This document shows, one piece after another, positions 16,713 to 28,769 of a DNA stretch of 64,000 nt. Position 1 is the first letter of the stretch, and the number at the start of each line of letters is the position of its first letter. Source of the DNA: Spinacia oleracea. Its lineage: Eukaryota; Streptophyta; Magnoliopsida; Caryophyllales; Amaranthaceae. The position numbers were made by a program, and so were the translations under genes. Where the stretch lies: contig NC_079491.1 of assembly GCF_020520425.1 (NCBI RefSeq), positions 25,411,449 through 25,475,448 of the forward strand, read 5' to 3'. The notes below the pieces were generated by a model. That model made no database searches. It saw only the letters and a list, made by a program, of their open reading frames with translations, and was not told the DNA's origin.

Positions 16713-19370
16713 CAACACGCGGATGGTGCAGGGGCCTGTACGTAGATCTACGTGTACCTGCACCAAAACGCAAAAAACAAAAAAAAATACAGAAAGAACA
16801 TAAGAAACTAAACAGAAAGAACATAATAGAGTAAACGAAAAGAACATTAACCAGAAGCTGAAAAGAACACTAATGTTAAAAAACTAAAGAAAATGTACAA
16901 AATTGAAAATACCATATTCTCTCTCCTGATACACTATAAAAAGAACAACTATTTTACAAAAAGAACATCATGTGCAAAATGCAACAGAAAAAGAAAAAAA
17001 AAACATATTCTCGATAATATTATAAAAAATTAAAAAACAGTAAAAAGTTAAAAAGAACACAAAATAATTACAAAAAAAAGAACAATAACTTTTTTAGAAA
17101 ACACAAAGAACAAAATCAAAAGAAAAATAAAATAACAAAAACTCAAAAAATTTTAAGAAAAAGAAAAAAAAAAAAAAAAAAACAAGAGAACAAAACACAT
17201 GAAAAAGAACAACATTTTCTTTTTCCTTATCGAACAAAAGAACAGAATGAAAGGGACGAAAAGAACAACAAATCTATGTTCTTTTATTAGTTGTATTTGT
17301 TCTTTTCAAACCATTTAGTGTTCTAATTAAAAAGACAAAAACGACGATATTTTGATTCACTTAAAACTAGATCTATATTTTTATTTAAATGTATTTTTGT
17401 TCTTATCCAACACATCAGATCTATGTTCTTTTATTAAGTGTTATTTGATCCTTATCAAAAAAAAAAAAAAAGTGTTATTTGTTCTATTCAAACGATTTTA
17501 TGTTCTAATTAAAAAAAGACGAAATGACGATTTTTTGATGCACTTAAAACTAAATCTATATTTTTTAAAAAAGTATTTTTGTTCTTTTACCACGAATCAG
17601 ACTATGTTCTTTTTTAAGTGTTATGTGTTCTTTTCAAACGATTATATGTTCTTTTTTTAACAATCTATGTACGTTGATATAAAAGAACAAACTATGTTGA
17701 TTTAAAAGAACAAACTATGTTGATGCCACAGTAAAAGTAAAGTTGTGAAAAGAACATTACAATTTGAAAAGAACATTAGAGGAAAGAACAAGGAAACGTA
17801 CCTTAAACACTTGATCAACATTTATCAGGAGCATCAACATCTTTTAATAAATCTTCAAAAACTGATCTCAATCCTCGGAAAATATCACGCTCTCCAGAAT
17901 CCAGATACTCTCTTGCTTCAAAAACTAGCCAAATTGAACTAGTGTTTTTCTTAATTCACTCATTTTTCAACAAAGGAGAAACATTCAGAAGGAATTTTAG
18001 AGAGAGAATAAGGAGAAAATACATTTTTACTCTTTCACTCACCATCTCACTCTTTCTCTCTCAAAAAATCTCTCGTATGTTGAGAGAATATAAATCCTCT
18101 CCTCTTTCTCTCTCTAAAATGTATTTATAAAATGACTAATGGTTATGATTCATAAGTACAATTATTATATATATAGTTGCTGAAAAATGGAAAATGAAAA
18201 ATAGAAAGTAGAATCAAAGAATAACTGAGAAGGAGAAAGGAAATTTTTTTAAAGAGTGCATAATGAGAACTAAGCACGTGTTTTTATTTTGTTCTTTTAG
18301 CAGAATATTATAAAAAGAACAAATGAAAAGACTAAAAGAGCAAATAGAGAGACTAAAAGAACAAGTCAAGTACCTTGTCCAACAATAATATATGATTCGG
18401 AATCATCATTTTCATCATTTTCTTATGAATTATCAAGCACATTATTCAAAATATCTGAAAAAATAATATGTTAACATGTATAAAACCAAGAAAAAGAACG
18501 CAACCAAAAGAACAAAGTATAAATAAAAAGTAAGAAGAAAAATAACACAATAAAATAAAAAGAACAAGTTATGAAACGCAAATGAAATTGAAAATAATAA
18601 AAAAGAAGAACACAATAGAATGAAAGAACAAATTATGAAACGCAAATGGTCTATTTTTCTACAATAATGAAACTGTTCTTTTAATACGAGCATAAAGAAA
18701 CTGTTCTTTTAATACGAGCATATGTTCTTTTAATACGTAAAACTGTTCTTTTCTGGAAAAAAATCGTAATTACATAATTTGATTCATTAAAATCATCAAA
18801 ACCATCAAAACCATCAAAACTCGATTATTACAAAAACAAAATCATCAAAATAATCAAAATAATCAAAATCATCAAACACACGATTATTACAAAATCAAAA
18901 TCATCAAAACGTAGAATTAATTATTTCAAAATTGAAAAATTACCTCCCAAAATCTGATTATCAGCTGCAGAATTCAGATTTGAAGAAGAAGAATCGATTT
19001 AATTTGATGTTGAAGCAGAAAAATCAACGAATTTTTGGGAATTTTCACTACTTTCTCTCTCTAAGAACCATTTTAGAAAACCTAGTTCATACTTTCTCTC
19101 TCCTCTTCACAATTTGAGTTCAAAACATAAAATCTAGAAGAATATATATCGCAAGAAGAAAGCGAATCGAATAAAAAACGCGAATTACAGAGCTGAAAAG
19201 AACAGAGCCTTTAATGTTCTTTTGTTCTAGGGTATTGTTCTTTTGTTCAAGGAAAATGTTCTTTTGTTCCCGGGATTTAATAAAACACGCGCGTTTTATG
19301 TGTTTTTTATGTCGTTTTGTTTCCGGTGCACCTAGAGCACGGTGCACACGCCCGCACCATCAAATTTGCG
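16713..19370 (-). mobile_element. AAAAGAACA-rich MULE, copy 1 (2658 bp)
   Basis: Flanked by a perfect 9-bp duplication GGATTGATG (16704-16712, 19371-19379). Both ends carry GATGGTGCAGG or a near copy at positions 10-20, and a strong terminal hairpin. The interior contains dozens of AAAAGAAC / GTTCTTTT motifs in both orientations. No transposase ORF is present. It is highly similar, in reverse orientation, to 39466-42102. The 9-bp duplication places it in the Mutator superfamily, though long TIRs are absent. Orientation is set relative to copy 2. Confidence 0.82.
18374..18454 (-). pseudogene. Relic exon-like 81-nt segment inside MULE copy 1
   Basis: Bounded by TTTTTTCAG before and GTACTT after, as a splice acceptor and donor would be. 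One frame reads SESYIIVGQ after an acidic ENDENDD stretch, broken by a stop. The same segment, also 81 nt, is in copy 2. It may be a remnant of the parent transposase gene; this is inference. Confidence 0.35.
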
Positions 19371-19442
19371 GGATTGATGGATTTTTAGGATAAATTATTT
19401 TTATTGTTACTACTATTATTATTAAGAAAAATTAACGTGACC

Positions 19443-20025
19443 CCGCTTCTCCCCTCTCTCCCTCTTTTCTCTCTCTTTTTAGAGTTTACAAAAATCAGGG
19501 TTTTTTAGGACGGAAATAGCCAATTTTCTTCAGAAATTTGGTTATTTTCGCCCCTTCTCTTTCAATTATGTTATGTTTTTGGGTTAGATCTCAATAAAAC
19601 TACATAGTTTCAGTGTAGTAAGTACCTCTATGGTGGGTTTAATTGTTTCGGTGTAGTAAGTACCCCTATAGTGGATTTATTTTTAGTTAAGTTTTGTGTG
19701 TTAGTTTAATTCAGGTTGTTTCTTTGGTAAAGATTTATGCGGGATCGAAGAGGATGTCAATCTTTCGACTACAATTAGACGAATCAGGCGGAAATCATAT
19801 TTGTCATGGCTACAACAGATCTATAGACCTCCTCGTCAATGAAGGCTGTAAATCACAGCGATATAAAAGAGGGCATACAGAATGTTTGATATACTACGAT
19901 CGTAACTATGGTGAAAGAAAGTTTTTATTTGATTCGTTTGTTATGTATTTGTTAGATTTAAATCTTTACGTAGATGTCATATGACTTTTTATTAATAAAT
20001 TAATTTGTTTATCAAAAAAAAAAAA
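19443..20025 (+). mobile_element. Short LINE/SINE-like retroposon with poly-A tail
   Basis: Flanked by a 16-bp duplication AAAAATTAACGTGACC / AAAAATTAACGTCACC (19427-19442 and 20026-20041, one mismatch). It begins with a CT-rich leader like a LINE 5' UTR and ends in a poly-A run. Only about 580 bp and non-coding, so it probably combines the two ends of a LINE or is a SINE-like derivative. Similar to the split copy at 7170/15526. Confidence 0.72.
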
Positions 20026-20283
20026 AAAAATTAACGTCACCAATCTCAACTATGGATGATTTTCTTTCAAAAAGTGTAAACTTTTTTTTATTTTATTATT
20101 ATTAATCCGAGGCAGTCCCAACAACTTTCATTGGAATTAGTGAGTTATAACAACTTTCATTCGAAAAGCAAGGCCACAACTAGGTTATATACAAAAGTGA
20201 CCTATTATACTAATGAAGAAAAGAGAGCACACATGAGTAGAGTGATACAGGAATCAACCGTGATCACCAAAACTGAAGGAAAT

Positions 20284-23200
20284 TCAATATTGTCTAAAAG
20301 TGAGATTGAGTCTGCCAGGAACAAGTCTGGTTTGTTCGAACAAGAAGGGAGGGGCAGAGGTCGGTATAATGGAAGTTACACCGTGAAAAACATGTCTTGA
20401 TGGACCGCCGAATATCAAGACATCCTGATTCTAATATCAGCTTTTCTGCATTATTAACATCTCTTTCATCACCATACATAAACTCTGCTGAATCCCCTAT
20501 TGAGAATGAAACAACTGGTAGTCCCTTCACTAGAGACTCTCTACTCTCATCTCGATCCTAAATCATAATAAACACATGAATATCAATCAAACTTGAGATA
20601 GACAACTCTAAATATATATATAAGATTCACACTCCAACTAATCTTTAGCCTTACAACATCTGATACCAATTTGTTGGAAATAACAAAGCAGAAAAAGGAG
20701 TCAATTTTATTGCGTATCTTATTCACTTTGACTTACAAGAAAGAGTCCTATTAAATAGCAATATACAAACTGAAAATGTTAATACAAAGCTAGTTATTTG
20801 CTGAGAATATGGGAGATAGTATCCCACTATTTACTCCAATAACCAACTGAAAGTCTCTCAATAAATATGACTAATTTAACAACTAACATACGCATAAGTC
20901 ATAACAAGCTAATAGAAATGCTTTAACTAACCAATTAATCATTTTCCTAAAAATAAGTTGCACTTCTCCTCTAACTTTGAAACATAACTTTCTACACAAC
21001 CACTTTGGTAAAAACAAATTCTTTGAAGTACTTCTCTCCATAATGCACCTTTTATCCACAATAATTTATAATTCTAAAATTAATTCTCTTCCACGGCTCC
21101 TTGTACCATATTTTCTTTCTCATCGTTTTGTAATTTGCAATTCCTTGGCGTATGCCAAATTTTTTACATTTGAAGTATTATGGCTTCCCCTTATGTCAAA
21201 ATTCCTTTTTCTCATCACCAACCTTTGAAAACAATTGCATTAGAGATTTGTCTTTCCCCTTTCGGTAAGAAGACTTGACTAGTATGGCAATTTCAGTCTT
21301 TTAACCATTTGCACTTCTCACGCTCCATCTTTTGTAGAGGACAAACTTCATGTCACTCTTCTATAGAGACGTGAAACTAATTTTTTTTTTCACTTAAGCT
21401 ACTAAAGATTTTTCAAAATTAAAAGTTTCCGAGTTGATCAACTTATTCAATGTCGAGGATCAAAGAATAAGCATGAGCGATACACATGGTGATAAGTAGA
21501 GTTGTCAAAAACTGACCCGGCCCGAAAACCCGACCTGAACCGACCATGATCCGAAGTTTTGGTAAAACAGGTAACCCGAAACCCGACCCGAAAAAACCGA
21601 TAACCGATTTTAAACCGATGTTGTATTACCCGAACCCGAACCGACACCCGAACGAAAGATAACCGATAATCGAACTGACCCAACTGAATAATGATTCGAA
21701 CCCTATTCGACACCCGAAAATGACATTAACCCGATATTTACCACATAACCTGTTATGATGACTTGACCTGTGGAATAAATATTTTACACTTGAATATTTT
21801 AAGATGACTAAATCAGATAATGACTCGATCTTAACCCGAGTCCGAGAGTGAATCCGGCCTGAATTTTAACCGACCCAAATATTATCCGATCCGAATTTGA
21901 CTCCAAACCCGAGATTAACCGATTCAAACCCGACTATAAAAGACCCAAACCCGAAATGGAACCCGACCCGAACATGACTCGACTCGAACTCGACTTGTAC
22001 CCGAAATGGGAAAAAAACCCAACATGACCCGACCGAAACAAACCCGACCGAACCCGACCTGCACCCCGGTGATAAATTGGCCCGACACAACCCGACCTGA
22101 TCATGACTCGACCCGGACCCGACCCGATGACCTGTTTTGACAGCTCTAGTGATAAGGTTAAGATGCCCTATTACCGAAGAGGGAAAAGACAAATCCCCCA
22201 ATGAAACAATTGTCACAAGCTATATATGTTACTTGAAGTCGAGTACTAGTGTTGGACACGGGTACGTGTCCAAGTATTCGACTAGGCTAAATTGTGAAAA
22301 ATTTCCATGAATTTAGCCCAAAATGAAGTGTCGAAGTGTACATATCCATGTCCAATTAAGCGTCGAAGATTTGACACGCGTACTATGGAAAATGAAAAGT
22401 ATGAGTAACATAAGTCACAAGGTTGGTCATAAGGGAAAGGATTGTTGGCATAAGAGAAAGACAAAATGCTTCAAATGTCAAAAAATTGGGCATATGCAGG
22501 TCACAAAATGATGAGAAAGAAACTAGAGCACAAGTGGCCGTAGAAGAAATTTTACTCCCACTGTCCAATAATTTAGTGTTTTCCATTTTTTGTGTCCCAA
22601 AATGTTGTGCCACTTTGACGATTTCCTATTTAGTTGATATTTACCAAACAATTTCGAATCAAACAATTTAAATACCCAAATTGTCCTACTTTCACCTACA
22701 AAATACGTGGCCATAGTTAATGCTTATACCACATAAAATTGTGTTGTTGAATTTTTAATTCAAACCATCCCCCTCTCTCATCCATAACTTTATTGTTATT
22801 GTTTTTTGTTTTATAATAAAATAATTATGTACTTTTCTAATAAAGTGCAACAATATTAATTGTTAATCATGTCATTTTCCAAATTCCTTAATTCTAGAAA
22901 AAAATGTCAAACATACACTATATTATGGGACGGAGGGAGTATTTAAGAACTTTGGGTGAGGAGGTGAACCATGGAGAGAAGTGCTCCAAAGAATTTGGTG
23001 CTGGTGAGATGTGCATCAATAAATCAAATGTGTAGGCGATGATGAGAAGAGTATCATAATTAAATATACTTTTACCAAAGTTTAAGCAAGGGGTTGTGTT
23101 GAAAGTTATGCTTCATAATTACTGGATGCATCTTATTTTTAGGAACATGACTTGTTGGTTAATTGATGCATACTGTTAGTAGGTTATTTACTTCCTAATA

Positions 23201-25780
23201 TTATGCCTACGTTTGTTGTTAATTTATAAGTTTATTTGAGAGATTTGCAGCAGGTTAGTGGAGTATATAGTGTCACACTAAGTCATTCACTATCTGCATA
23301 TTTTCAGCAAATCAATTGTTTTGTTTTAACATTTTCAGTCTGTACACTGCCTATTTACTAGGCCTCTTCTTGTAATTCAAAGTGAATAAGAAAATCAATA
23401 AGTTCCTTCCAAAATTTACTCCTTTTTTCTGCTTTCTTATTTCAAACAAACAAGAATCAGAGGGCCATTTTCCTTCCCTTATTAGAAATCAAATCTTTTC
23501 ATTGTTGGAACGTTTTGGAAGGAAAAGCCCAAATCATTCCTCCCCTCCCTTCCTCCACAATAGCTATCTGAAAATAGTGTAATTGTATGATTTAAGTGTA
23601 TCCAAGTAAGAAGAGTTGTAAGAAAAATGCTCTCAGTGATGTAAAATGGTCTGTATTTTTTCTGTTTTCTTTTTTGACAATGTAATTCCCTCTACTTGTC
23701 AAACATAAAAAGGTGCTCTCATTCAAAATTTGTACGTTTATATTATACCCATGCATGAAGCAACCACTTAATGACTTCAATTCCAGAGCTTGTAAGCACA
23801 ACGTGCCACAAAGCAACGGATAACAACAATGTGAACATAATATTTAATCACCTATTCGACAAATATAAACAGGCGATAATTCTGAAATTATTTTGAGTAT
23901 GCTAGCAAGCGGAAAAATGATAATTGAGCCAGTAAATATGTACCTGATGCAGACCAAGTCTCCCCGTCTCAGAGTAAAAGTTGACTATGCAAATGTCTGG
24001 ATTCATCTGAGGAAGGATGTCTTCAGCATCAGAAACTTGATAATCTCTCCTTATGAGAGCAAGTGAATCTAGCATAGCTCTTTTAACCAACTCACTAAAC
24101 TCGATTGGAATATCCGGCGGCTTAGACTTGTCTATTAGTCTTCTTTTCTGATACTCCCTTGTCTGTGGATCCCAATCAAGACCAAGGCACATCATATGCA
24201 GTCGAAGTTTTGCTCCATATTTGTAACCAGGTCGATAGAAGCCCCCAGGACCAACGCCAAGTTCCCTACATTTCCTTGCTATAGAAACCTGGAAGCAGTC
24301 CACATAATGAGTGTTGAACTTTTAGAAGGGGCCAAATCGGATATTCCAAAGCAATAAAACAAGAGCAAGAAATGTAAGTGAAATAAGCTCATATTCTTTC
24401 AGATTCACAACTACTTGCTTCATATATGGCACATTGAATTATTTGCATGATTTGGAACCCAGCTAACAGGGTGTTTCGACGGCTTGTTATCTAATTTTAA
24501 CAGTACTCAATTAGCAAAGTGGGGCATATAATTTAAGTTTCAAGTGAAGAGCCAATAAGACCCTTGGCAGTGTTCTTAGGTTAACTGGCTCTTTATTCCA
24601 CCTGAAGGACCGCTGTTTCGAACTTAACACTCTGAACTGGTTAATGGCAACTCAGATGTTATATTTCAGGCCAAAAACATGAATCTTTTTTAGAAATGGC
24701 CAAGTCTAACATATTATCACATACTTCCTCCGAGTTTTAATACTCGCAACATTTGTGTATTTTACACTATTCACATATTCTATTTTGACTATTGTTGGTG
24801 ATTTATAGGAAAAATAAAACATAATCACGTAGGATCTTGTTAGATTCGTCTCAATTCTTATTTTCAAAATATTAACTTTTTATAATTTTTGCATAAAGAG
24901 AATTAAAAATATTAATGATCAAAGTTGTGCATAAGCATGCGTGAAAGTGACCAACGTTGCAAGTAATAAAATCAGAGGAAGTATATGATGCATCTGTTGA
25001 ACTCTATTCCTGTCCTTGAAAAGATTAATATTTAGGAAATATGAAGTACGACGAGGTCTAGTAAACTACCTGTTCACTGTCTGAGATGTAACTCTTTAAC
25101 AAAATCATCCCTGGCCTCAGCACTCTTTCTCTAGGCTCCTTATCCACCTTAGGTTCTTTTACTTCATCCGAAAAATATTGAGGTTGTCTCAGAGACATGG
25201 AATCATCAGCTTCACACTGGAAAATATCAAACACTTCAGCAGGGCCGCAGCTCTTTGAATGTGTTTTCCTACTACTACTGTCATCTTTCAGAGTATGCTT
25301 GGTGGGTTTTTCTTTCCTGGAATGTTGTTTCTTTCGCTTTCCAAAGCTGACAGGCAAAGAGTAGTCTTCCAATTTGCGTGTACAGTTTACATCAAGCAAA
25401 GATTCATTCTCTTTCAATGAACCTTTTCCCGAGCTACTACAACCAGGGCTCGCAGAAGGCAACAAGCATTTATTTTTGTGGTCAGCATCTAAAAAAGAAG
25501 CAAGATGAGTTTGCTCCAAACAAGAAACGGGCATCTTCAATTTAGATGTTTTAGCCTGATGAGTCACTTCAATAACAGAAGACTGGTTGTTGGTTGCAGA
25601 TAAGGAGCAACTTGTATTCTTGCTATTTTTAGTTGAAGCATTAGGCTGCTGCTGGTTGGTTTTCAGACCCAGATGTTTTGATATGGCAGCTATACTGTCA
25701 ATCGATATTCTCCTTTGAGCTGTTTTTCTGATGACAGGGGCTTCTTGCTTCTCACTAAAAGTGCCATTTCTTTTATTCAT
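20284..25780 (-). CDS. AlkB-type 2-oxoglutarate/Fe(II) dioxygenase, ALKBH1-like, with an apparent frameshift in the last exon
   Basis: AlkB enzymes oxidatively demethylate nucleic acids; plant ALKBH1-type members are annotated as DNA N6-methyladenine demethylases. Coding exons: 25780-25070 (about 237 aa, Ser/Lys-rich, low complexity), 24288-23944 (115 aa, KCRELGVGPGGFY to TGRLGLHQ) and 20557-20284. The joins are GT-AG and in phase. The first iron ligands are His and Asp of GLHQD/RDES, formed across the last splice. The second His (SRHVFHGV) and the 2-oxoglutarate Arg (GRLNLTFRQY, then stop) lie in the last exon. That exon is 274 nt, not a multiple of 3: after LILESG the frame shifts, and the rest reads correctly only in another frame. 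Either this copy is inactive or the assembly has an indel. A 5' non-coding exon lies near 28118. The 3.4-kb last intron is filled with transposons. Confidence 0.82.
20658..21260 (-). mobile_element. Ty1/copia fossil remnants (LTR/primer site and gag-like piece)
   Basis: TTGGTATCAGATG on the minus strand next to TTTCCAACA looks like a copia LTR end plus initiator-tRNA primer site. Higher up, FKCKKFG with nearby basic residues looks like a gag zinc knuckle. Broken and old; the parts are not in normal order. It lies in the last intron of the AlkB-like gene. Confidence 0.45.
21497..22148. mobile_element. hAT-type MITE rich in ACCCGA
   Basis: A perfect 8-bp duplication GTGATAAG (21489-21496 and 22149-22156) with ends TAGAGTTGTCAAAA / TAGAGCTGTCAAAA, as in hAT elements. 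The 652-bp interior is dominated by variants of ACCCGAACCCGAC. No coding capacity. Confidence 0.82.
22400..22550 (+). mobile_element. Ty1/copia gag fossil (zinc-knuckle piece)
   Basis: Plus strand reads KVGHKGKDCWHKR and then KCFKCQKIGHM, like the CCHC knuckle of copia Gag. Short and broken. Confidence 0.4.
22555..22939. mobile_element. Stowaway-like MITE
   Basis: Ends CTCCCACTGTCC / CTCCCTCCGTCCC, flanked by TA (22553-22554, 22940-22941). 385 bp, AT-rich, no coding. Confidence 0.7.
23098..23452 (+). mobile_element. Probable copia LTR remnant
   Basis: Begins TGTTGAAAG after a purine-rich AAGCAAGGGG and carries the 'CTTGTAATTCAAAGTGAATAA' type R region typical of plant copia LTRs, ending near TTTCAAACA. 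No partner LTR is visible. Confidence 0.4.
23453..23943. other. Intronic sequence of the AlkB-like gene, no further feature
   Basis: Between the copia LTR remnant and the splice donor at 23943. Nothing that I can support. Confidence 0.4.
24724..24981. mobile_element. Stowaway-like MITE in an AlkB intron
   Basis: Ends CTTCCTCCGAGTTTTA / CTTCCTCTGATTTTA in inverted orientation, with TA on both sides. 258 bp, no coding. Confidence 0.65.
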
Positions 25781-27016
25781 CTCAACCTGTTCTCATTATA
25801 AATAATACAATAAAAGTAATGGATTTAGAATTACCTCAACTCAAAAATACTTATAGCAGTCATGCATCATGAGGAAAATAACGAAAATAGTCATTTATAT
25901 AACTTGCTGCAAACTTTACAAATTTCCCCAAATACTGTAACATTAGTCCAGAAAACGATGGCCATACATACATTATAGAAACATCAGGCATTAGATACAT
26001 TTTAATACAACACATATAACCCCACTACTGCTATGCATATGCAAGTTTATTACATATGCAAGTTACATTATAACCATGAAAATATCAAAATATACATTCT
26101 TTGTGTGTTTTAGTCGAGGTAATGTTCTTTTAATTTCGACAAAGTATCTACATAAACGATTTAAAAAGCTAGTGAAAATTACCCCTGACCGAGTGACCAT
26201 TACACAATCATGGATGATGGACAACTAGAAGACATTAATCAGTCAAAATGTTGCATGTATTAAGAAACGGGGTAAGTACTACTTAAGATGATACATTGAT
26301 ACGCTTCCTCCCAACTTCAACGGGATAGGGGTAAGAGAAAAAAACAGAGGATTTAAGTATTTAACATGGGTGCACAGTTGCACACGATGGAATTGTTACT
26401 TTGATTTCCAAAACAGCTGAAGCCCATTTTCACAATAACAATCCTCCTACTCTATGTATGCACTATGTGCTATTTTATCTTCAAATTGACATTCAAGTCC
26501 CGACCTTTTTTTTTCGAGAAATCTATCAAACTTATGAGTTATTATTTTAAGGATTTTATCACACTGGTAGAGAATAGAATTCTCTTAAGATCTCTTTGTA
26601 TATTTAACTTTTAGTCGCATTAGGTTGACTACTGCTGTTACTCACCTATAAATTGATCAATGGAATGCATTCCAATTTGAGGAGTTTCACAAATCTAATG
26701 TACCAAGTACCGCAACTAGGTGCTCTTCAGTACCTTACTTTTATTCGCACTGGTATAGTTTATACGGTACAACATGTGTGTCATTTTATGCATGGTTCCT
26801 GAGAACCACACTTCAACGCATTAAATCGCATTGCGATACGTTAGGGCACCATCTGGGTCAAGTGAATATCAATAAGTCGCAAACGGTATTGCCGAGACAT
26901 GTTGGCTTCATAATCTCTCATTGGAGCTATTGAGCTACATTAACACACTAAACACGTTGTTCGGGAGAAAGATTCATTTGGTCAAGTAGGGTGCTTCATG
27001 TTCAAGTTTCATTTAA

Positions 27017-27337
27017 GGCTCCATTTGGTAAGGTGTAAAACGTTTTCATTAAAGATTTTGCAAGGGAAAACACAATTCCAAACTAGTTTTCCTTTGTTTG
27101 GTACCTTAAGAAAAATGGGAGGAGATGGTGAAGATTGAGGGGAAGAAAGGAGAGGGAGGTAAGGAGGAAAGAAGGAAAAGTGGTTTCCCTCCCTTTGAAA
27201 TGGAAAAGGGTTTTCCACCTTTGAGAGAGTCATGGAAAATTGTTTTCCATTCCTTACCCAACTAACACAACGTAAAATGATTGAAAAGAGGAAAATCGTT
27301 TTCCATAAAAACGTTTTACGCCCTACCGAACGGAGCC
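27017..27337. mobile_element. Tourist/Harbinger-like MITE
   Basis: Inverted ends GGCTCCATTTGGTAAGG / GGCTCCGTTCGGTAGGG continuing through GTAAAACGTTTT, flanked by TAA (27014-27016, 27338-27340). 321 bp, no coding. Confidence 0.7.
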
Positions 27338-27494
27338 TAAGTATGGGAGCTTCATGTTTCTCCAAGATACATATCCATCGCAACCATTATTTTTGGATTT
27401 TAGAAACCGTTAAATTTTAACGTATGACCTCCTCCAACTATGACTGCAAGGTGTGGTAGAAAATAGAATTATGTTAGGACATATTTGTATATTA

Positions 27495-27782
27495 CTCCCT
27501 CTTTATATAATTCAGCGGTGCACTTTTCATAATCGGCCGGCCATATTTTAGTAATGGTGCACTTTCCATTTATGGAGAATTTCCATTTACTTTATAATTT
27601 CCTTCTCAGTCCAATACTCCATGGACCTCACTAATCATATTTTATCATTTATTTTGTCTTTTATTTCCTTTAAATACTTTAATACCTCTACTATCTTTTT
27701 ATTACGATGGCTTATACTCCATTTACTCACTTACCAACTCCGTGCAAGTTAAAATGCACCACTTGATTATATAAGGAGGGAG
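27495..27782. mobile_element. Stowaway-like MITE
   Basis: Inverted ends CTCCCTCTTTATATAAT / CTCCCTCCTTATATAAT, then (C/A)AG(C/T)GGTGCA, flanked by TA. 288 bp. Confidence 0.75.
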
Positions 27783-28117
27783 TAGAATTATAGTCACATT
27801 AGGTTTAATAACATAATTAGGACTAATGATGAAACCCAAAATATGATCAATGGAATACAATTTGAGAAGTTTCACAAATCTAATAAACAGTTTCATGTAT
27901 CCATGATCTAACTTGCAGTGAATAATCTTGAGTAAATTCAACTAACAACCCCATAAATTAACCTTAACAAACAACAATTTCAGTTTATCGTTCATCAAAT
28001 TTACTAAAGTTAGATGGAAAATGACTGAAGAACATAAATACTCCGCAGTGTATTAGATTGAATTTACTCAAAATTTAACAAAGATTGAGAAAAAGAGAAG
28101 AGCAGAGAATTACTTAC

Positions 28118-28200
28118 ATGGGGGATTCTTGATGATGAAATTGATATTCTTCTACAAATGTACGGAAACACAAGAACTGGACGGAAGAAAGGAAGTCGCA
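28118..28200 (-). other. Probable 5' untranslated exon of the AlkB-like gene
   Basis: The minus strand has a strong donor CAT|GTAAGTA at 28118/28117, and exon 2 starts at 25786 after AACAG, just before the ATG at 25780. No upstream in-frame ATG is seen. The upstream edge is a guess. Confidence 0.45.
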
Positions 28201-28469
28201 GGAACATAAATACGGTGCCGTTTCAAGGAGAATACTGTTTTCGAGGGAAGAAAATAGATCAAACACTTCAACTTTACTTGAAACTTAAAAGGGGTTGAAT
28301 GTTGGAACTTGGAACTTACTTCCACATAAATTCTGGGAAAAAGTGAATGGGCCTCATTTAGTCATTTTTCCGCTCTTATTTGGGCTGCTCACATTCTTAG
28401 ATGTTCAAGGGTTCAACATGGACCATGTACATGATGCGCATTTTGATCTCGGATGGATGTATGAATGTA

Positions 28470-28742
28470 CTCCCTCTATATTTTAAAAAGAGATACATTT
28501 TTCTTAAACGGTTGTATTTTTTAAAAGAGGTACACTTTTTTTTTTGACATGTTTTCGTCTCCATTTTCATTATATTAATATTTCTCTCTTTCTCGTGGTC
28601 CCCACACTTATTCACATCATCTTTTTATTATTATAAATAATTCACCTACTACCCCACTTTCATCTTATTTTAATAAATTCAACTCACTCTCCAAAATCTA
28701 TGTGCCGGTCAAAATGTATCTCTTTTTGAATTGCGAAGGGAG
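28470..28742. mobile_element. Stowaway-like MITE
   Basis: Inverted ends CTCCCTCTATATTTT / CTCCCTTCGCAATTC with AAAAGAGATACA just inside, flanked by TA. 273 bp, just upstream of the AlkB-like gene. Confidence 0.7.
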
Positions 28743-28769
28743 TATAAATTTAAAGATATTTGGTTTTGT

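Larger units (their letters stand above)
25787..28117 (-). other. First intron of the AlkB-like gene
   Basis: About 2.3 kb between the untranslated first exon and the first coding exon. It holds two MITEs (27017-27337 and 27495-27782). I see no other gene. Confidence 0.45.

Noticed and set aside
16713-19370. CRISPR-like or satellite array from the many AAAAGAACA repeats
   Set aside because: Spacing is irregular, both orientations occur, and the segment has transposon ends with 9-bp duplications.
20131-20400. 89-aa plus-strand ORF
   Set aside because: It is the antisense shadow of the last AlkB exon.
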